Shown piece after piece: positions 8,201-12,617 of a DNA stretch of 12,617 nt. Below the pieces are notes generated by a model. The model was not told where the DNA came from and made no database searches. It saw nothing but the letters and a program-made list of their open reading frames with translations. The DNA lies in NCBI GenBank assembly GCA_943704525.1, contig CALSCQ010003187.1:1-12617 (forward strand). The letters run 5' to 3'. Both the position numbers and the translations under genes were made by a program. Origin of the DNA: Pigoraptor vietnamica (Eukaryota; Opisthokonta; Filasterea). Position 1 is the first letter of the stretch, and each line of letters opens with the position of its first letter.

Positions 8201-10958
8201 GGGCTTGCGTCTCAACCGCCTGTTCCTGTGGCTTGATCGCACGCATCTCACTGGACTGCTCGGCAATCGCGAGTCCGAGGGCGTGGCAGGCATCGGATGT
8301 CGCAGCTGTTTGCAGGAACCCTGTCGTCTGGCAGTAACCGAGTGTCTGCGTGCGCAGAGCGAGTTTGATTTTCTTGGGCGCAACAAGCTTGCCTACGACG
8401 CGATCCTGCTTGATCCCCCCGCCGTGGCGCACATGCTCAAGTTCTACAGCTTTGTTGCGCTCTGGCTGACGCGCCTCGTGGACCCGCAGTCCCGCGGGTG
8501 GGGGTAGTGTCCGGACTCTTGGACAATCTCTGTTTGTGTGCTGCCTGATGACACGCGTCCGTGACATTGGCTGTTCGCTCTGTTTGTATTTTGTTCAGGC
8601 GCCTGTCCCTGTGCGCGCGTCTTCCCTCACCGAGTCACGTGATTGCAGGCTGCCCCTGGCGAATGAGGTTCCGATGGCGTTTGCGTCCCTTCCGGAGTAC
8701 TATGTCGAGGACGTGGCCGACTACGTCCTGTTTCTCGCCAAGTGCGTGCACGCGTCTCTCGTGTTTGTCTTTCTTCGGCTGCTTTCAGGGTGGTTTGAGC
8801 GCTTTCCGTGATCTCGTGTTTTTGCTCTGGCCTTTCAAAGCCATGAAAGCGTCGATGGTGTGCTGACGGGGGCGCCTGTGCAGGAACGACGTCGCGCAGC
8901 TCGACCAAGCCCCGCTCGCGGACCTACTCCGCTTTATCGTCATCTTCATCAGCAGCCCCATCTACATTAAGAACCCCTACCTCCGCGCCAAGCTCATTGA
9001 GGTACGCGCCGCCCCGCTGCCCCACTGCCCTGCGCCAAACGCGCTGTGTTGTGCACGCTGACCGTGCGTCGCGCAGATCATCTTTATGCTCTCGGAGGAA
9101 ATTGCAGGCCGCAACGTGCCCCGCTTCTCGTCGCTTCTGGAGAACGACCCCCTTGCGGTGGCGCATCTCACGCCTTCACTGATGCGCTTCTACGTCGGTG
9201 GGTGCCAGGACACACGTGGACTCTGATGTCAGGACACACGTGGACTCCTGTTGCGTGACACGTGGACTTCTGTGGCGCGTCGTGTGTCGTGCGGCCGCTG
9301 TTGATAGGAACACGCTGAGGCCGGATATCTCGTCGCAGACGTGGAGAACACCGGCAGCCACACGCAGTTTTACGACAAGTTCAACATTCGGTACAACATC
9401 TCGATCATCTTTAAGAGCCTGTGGAAGGTCGAATCCCACCGGCGCGTCATGAAGGCGGAGAGCCGGTGCGTGTGCGCGCGTTGCGCTGTGTGCGCGATGC
9501 GCGTTCTTTTCGTCCTGCGGGCGTACGCCCTGATTCCTCTCAATTACCTGCTGACATCGCTTGCGCTGATAGGAACGGCGAGTATTTTGTGCGCTTCGCG
9601 AACATGCTCATGAACGACACGACTTTCCTCCTGGACGAGTCGCTCTCAAAGCTCGCCGAGATCCACGAGCTCCAGGCTCAGATGGCAGATGCCGCAGCGT
9701 GGGCTGCCTTGCCCGAGGTGGGCCGAGTCCTGCGCAGTCGGCGTTGTGGCCGTCATTTTTTTTCGTGGCTTGACTGCGCCTCTCCCATTTAATTGGCAGC
9801 AAACGCGGACGGAACGCGAGACAGCGCTTGATCAGAACGAGCAGCACTGCCAGTCGTACCTGCAGCTGGCGAACGAGACGGTCGAGATGTTCCACTACCT
9901 CACGCGCGAGATTGTCGATCCCTTCCTCGCGCGCGAGCTGGTCGACCGCCTGGCCGCGATGCTCGACCACAATCTCATGCACCTCGCGGGACCGAAGTGC
10001 CAACAGCTCAAGGTGCATGCGGCTGCCGCGTCTCTCTCGGCTCTCTCGTTGGTTTTTCGTGTTTCTCTGGGTATATTTAATTGGGTTCTGTAGTTGGTTT
10101 CTTTCCTAATTCTTTTTATTTATTTTTTTTGTCCTCATAGTTAGTCTTGATCTCGATTGGTGCGTGATCTGCGCATTGACGCATTTTCGCGCGAAGGTGG
10201 CCGACCCGAAGAAGTACCACTTTGATCCCAAGACACTCCTGAGCAAGCTGGCGGCGATTTGCCTGCAGCTGGCCCGCATGACGCCGGGCTCCCAGGGCCC
10301 TCCGTCCGAGTTTGTCGTTGCGGTGGCCAACGACGGGCGTTCGTACAAGAAGGAATATTTCGAGCGCGTCATCTCCATTTTGCGTCGGTTTGGCCTTCAG
10401 TCGGACGTGAGTGTTGCGCTGCTTCGACTGCCGTGGCACTGCCTGCGGTGTCTGACAGTCTCCCTTTTTTGTCGCAGTCGTTCATCCGCCAATTGGAGGC
10501 GTTCGTCGAGGCTGTTGAGGCGGCGAAGGCAGCCAATCTGCAGGAGGATGAGGAGCTCGGCGACATTCCCGACGAATATTTGGGTGCGTGTGGCGTGGAG
10601 ATGCATCGCGTTACCTGCTGCGATGTGACTTATGCGACAACGTCTATCGCAGACCCGCTCATGTGCACGCTCATGCGAGATCCCGTGCGCCTGCGCACGA
10701 GCGGGCAGACGTGCGACCGTTCGACCATCACGTCGCATCTGCTGAACGACTCGACCGACCCCTTCAACCGGATGCACCTCACGGCCGACATGATTGAGCC
10801 GAGTGGGTTTGCAATGCCTTCTCTCAATTTTGGACTTGGTTTCGTTTTGCTGGTGACTGTGGCTGATGTGGCTTGAATGATGCGACGCAGACACGGAGCT
10901 GAAGGAGAAGATCGACGCCTGGGTGCGCGAGCAGCGCGCAAAGAAGGCCTCGCAATAG
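5251..10958 (+). CDS. UBE4: Ubiquitin conjugation factor E4 (UFD2/UBE4 family, U-box E3/E4 ligase)
   Basis: Twenty exons: 5251-5277, 5589-5771, 5916-5996, 6103-6169, 6322-6470, 6563-7483, 7563-7755, 7861-8021, 8154-8198, 8358-8497, 8649-8741, 8884-9001, 9077-9197, 9339-9465, 9573-9717, 9800-10012, 10197-10406, 10478-10583, 10653-10802, 10891-10958. All phases join, giving 1105 aa (human UBE4A 1066, UBE4B 1302). E4 enzymes extend ubiquitin chains and work with Cdc48/p97 in degradation. Seen in order: N-terminal [19 protein letters not shown]; the Ufd2 core with [54 protein letters not shown] and [20 protein letters not shown]; and the U-box at about 1034-1100, with DPLM, DPVRL, CDRSTI, TDPFNR and ELKEKI. 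Start: ATG with A at -3, nine codons before a GT. Uncertain: exon 3/4 join; exon 6 start (6563 or 6575); exon 8 end (±3); a possible intron near 6682. Confidence 0.95.
5374..5583 (+). repeat. 105-nt tandem duplication at the 3' end of UBE4 intron 1
   Basis: Two adjacent copies, 5374-5478 and 5479-5583, share an identical first 39 bases (starting TTGAACCGTCAGCAAGC) and then diverge moderately. Each contains CTTGCCTAATG, a branch-site match. In copy 2 the branch A (5565) is 23 nt before the acceptor end at 5588. The duplication covers two thirds of the 311-nt intron, the longest in the window. Confidence 0.93.
7534..7552 (+). repeat. C19 homopolymer next to UBE4 intron 6 acceptor
   Basis: Nineteen consecutive C lie ten bases before the end of intron 6 (7484-7562), between a TGTAAT branch-like site and the CTCGCAG acceptor. 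It takes the place where a polypyrimidine tract would be. Homopolymers of this length are prone to length variation and sequencing error, but it lies outside the coding frame. Confidence 0.95.
8199..8357 (+). other. UBE4: UBE4 intron 9, length divisible by three with no in-frame stop
   Basis: The 159-nt segment has a GTGGGC donor after LEKLK and a GCAG acceptor before SEFDFL, with a GTAAC branch-like site 20 nt before the end. The frame stays open across it. The segment has no counterpart in the remembered UBE4 family alignment, and removing it restores family spacing. A second GCAG at 8312-8315 would give a 117-nt intron, also in frame, adding 14 residues. I call it an intron, but retention would insert 53 residues without a frameshift. 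Confidence 0.7.
9206..9268 (+). repeat. Three short tandem repeats with CACGTG in UBE4 intron 13
   Basis: The unit ACACGTGGACT occurs three times, ending at about 9222, 9246 and 9268, with periods of 24 and 22 bases. The first two copies share the 18 bases CAGGACACACGTGGACTC. Each copy carries a CACGTG palindrome. All lie within intron 13 (9198-9338). Confidence 0.9.
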
Positions 10959-11123
10959 ACAGGACTGCGTGCGCCCAATGAATTTTCTGAGCCGGCTGGT
11001 CGGAGTGCAGTGCTGCAATGGGTATGGCGCGGGAACTTTAGTTGCAAGTGCGTTGACAAGCAAATTCAATCTTGGAGAAATCTTTTGTCGAACCTTTTCT
11101 TTTTTTTTTGGTTAACCTATCAA
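10959..11123. other. Convergent intergenic region between UBE4 and COG6
   Basis: These 165 bases hold both 3' UTRs. No canonical AATAAA is present for either gene. The UBE4 stop is embedded in AATAGA, and AATGAA follows about 23 nt later. For COG6, the minus strand has a GTTAAC palindrome and then ten A (11109-11100) about 15 nt after the stop. No ORF or RNA gene is evident. Confidence 0.6.
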
Positions 11124-12617
11124 TCAACTTCCCAACAACAACCGCACTTGTTCCGGAGGGCGGAACACAATCGACGCGACATCCGCGTATCCGTTCGAGG
11201 GGTCAGAAATGGCGACATAAAGCGACGAGTACGCCGCAACGACAAGGCCCGCAGACTCCTTCGGGATGCGCGTTCTGAGCCTCGCGCTCGTCAGCCGGTC
11301 ACACTGCGACAGCCGCGGTGGGTCGGGAGATGAAATTGCGGCACCAAAAGCCGCCATCGCGGCACGCAATGCCGTGGCGTCCATGCCAGCCACGGCCGAG
11401 AGAGGCACCTGCAAAAGGGGCAGCGGTGAGGCCAAGCCTAGGGTTACACAGGGAGGGTGGGCCATACCGATGGATCGCGCGACTGCAGCGCTTGCAACTT
11501 CGCGGACAGCCCCGACTTGGCGAGAACAATGGCGGCCTGCGATCGCCCCAGTCAATGCCAAACAACAAGGAAGCGACCGCGCCCACTCTGTGTTACCTGC
11601 TCGTGCACCAGGGTGTCCACCAGCGACTCAATCTGCTCTTCCAATCGCTCGACGCGCTCGGCAGTGAAGTCGTACAGCGCGAGCGTAGTCTGCATCGCAG
11701 CCGTTAAGCACGCGGATGCACGACGATTGCGATCTCGATGCGGACACACCCACCTGCAGCGCATACATGCAGTTGATCGAGTAGACTGCCGCAGACGCAC
11801 GTGGCAACTGTGAAGCTGCCAGCTGAACGGCCTGCAGCAGCGGATCGACGGTGGCCGTGAGGATGCCCGCAAACTGTTGTCGCGCAGCCTCCGACGGCAC
11901 GAGGGATGCGTCCTGGCACGCAAGAACGTCGCGCTGATGGGGTATAGAAAATGAGGCAATCGCACAAACAACCGCACGGTGCAGCACACGACACAAAAAC
12001 GCCCCGCCCGGAGCAAAGCGGCGCGAGAACTCACGAGAAGGGCGAGAACGGCCTTAAACGAGTCCTGCGGCATCAAGTCTTGACCGGGCGCATCCATCGC
12101 CACCACATGGCGACTCGTCTGCATGTTGAGAGAATCGAAGAACATGCGCGATGCACGCGCCTTGGTTCTGCCGGACACAGGAACACGCGGTTAGCGACAT
12201 TTGCGGTGGAGGTGCGACAAACTGTGAATCCCCGCCAGGTATCGCACCGAAAAAAAAAAACAGAAAGAAAACAAGCGCACAGACACGCAATCACCGGAAC
12301 CATTTGGAAAAACCATTCGGAAAACACCCACTCTTCGATTGTTTCGATCAAAGGTGACTTTTGGCCGAGAAGTGCGCCGACTGTGTCGCCGTAGAAATGC
12401 AGCAGGCTTGCGACGCGACAGCACACCACAATTTCGGTGTCTGCATTGATCACCTGTTCCACGCGCATCTGCAGCACCCGCAGTTATGACCGAATGTCGC
12501 ACAAACCACACACACACACATACACACGACAAGCGCACACAATACACCCCCACACCAATACACCCCCCCACACTACGCAGGGTGCAGATAGACACGCAAC
12601 CCCCGCCAAACGTCCCC
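11124..12617 (-). CDS. COG6: Conserved oligomeric Golgi complex subunit 6, C-terminal part
   Basis: Minus-strand exons, 5' to 3': an edge exon 12617-12594 (tentative), then 12468-12332, 12167-12035, 11933-11754, 11689-11597, 11536-11468 and 11408-11124, ending in TGA. From 12468 this gives 298 aa, about the C-terminal half of a roughly 650-aa protein; the 5' part is beyond the right edge. COG6 belongs to lobe B of the COG tether, which captures vesicles for retrograde transport within the Golgi. Family blocks seen: RVEQV, ASLLHFYGDTVG, ETIEE, MFFDSLNMQ, RDVLACQDASLVP, TVDPLLQ, TTLALYDFTAERVERLEEQIESL, and the C-terminal YSSLYVAISDPSNGYADV through PPEQVRLLL. All phases join. The edge exon (VWRGLR before MRVEQV) keeps family spacing but needs a weak GTCTAT donor. 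It is convergent with UBE4. Confidence 0.95.
12507..12527. repeat. CA microsatellite in a COG6 intron
   Basis: A CA run with one interrupting T lies on the plus strand, TG in the COG6 sense strand, inside the intron 12593-12469, about 40 nt before its acceptor. Confidence 0.85.
12541..12573. repeat. 16-bp tandem repeat with C-runs in a COG6 intron
   Basis: Two copies of a unit AATACACCCCC-ACACC (12541-12556 and from 12557) lie in the same intron; the second has a longer C run. In the COG6 sense strand these are G5 and G7 tracts separated by TG-rich sequence, just after the proposed donor. Confidence 0.75.

Noticed and set aside
11095-11110. T-run as a Rho-independent-type terminator
   Set aside because: No GC hairpin precedes it and the setting is eukaryotic; it is a homopolymer in a convergent 3' region.
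1-12617. tRNA, rRNA or other structured RNA genes
   Set aside because: No cloverleaf-like sequence with A- and B-box elements or rRNA core was recognised by eye on either strand; tRNAscan-SE and Rfam would be decisive.

Overview
This is a GC-rich nuclear segment from a eukaryote whose genes carry spliceosomal introns. It holds five conserved housekeeping genes, three on the minus strand and two on the plus strand. The introns are short (59-311 nt) and often contain TG/CA runs. Donors are mostly GTGnG and acceptors mostly GCAG. The lineage cannot be fixed from this window. A GC-rich protist, alga or early-branching fungus would all fit, and nothing looks bacterial, viral or plasmid-like.

Layout, left to right. 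(1) 1-205 is the 3' part of an intron with a long (TG)n run, followed by the last exon of AQR (Aquarius, the spliceosomal intron-binding helicase) at 206-1474. This AQR protein ends in a SAP domain. (2) Convergent to it, with 37 bases between stop codons, is a six-exon ALKBH1-type 2-oxoglutarate/Fe(II) dioxygenase on the minus strand (3121-1512). (3) Upstream of that in the same direction is intronless PRPF4/PRP4 (4795-3278), the U4/U6 snRNP WD40 protein. (4) A 455-bp divergent promoter with a perfect CRE palindrome and a CCAAT box separates PRPF4 from a 20-exon UBE4/UFD2 ubiquitin E4 ligase gene on the plus strand (5251-10958). (5) Convergent to UBE4 is the C-terminal half of COG6, a Golgi tethering-complex subunit, on the minus strand (from the right edge to 11124).

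The spliced models were built by hand. Exon phases were matched and the products compared with the remembered conserved blocks of each family. All spliced reading frames close without a remainder. A few boundaries remain ambiguous and are flagged in the entries.

The genes do not form an obvious operon-like pathway. AQR and PRPF4 both serve the spliceosome, but this looks like ordinary eukaryotic gene neighbourhood. I found no clear sign of a novel multi-gene system. The most unusual features are the SAP domain on AQR, the splice-signal style (GTGnG donors, a TNAY branch site 14-24 nt before GCAG, little polypyrimidine tract), tandem repeats inside introns including a 105-nt duplication of an intron 3' end, and an intron with no in-frame stop in UBE4.
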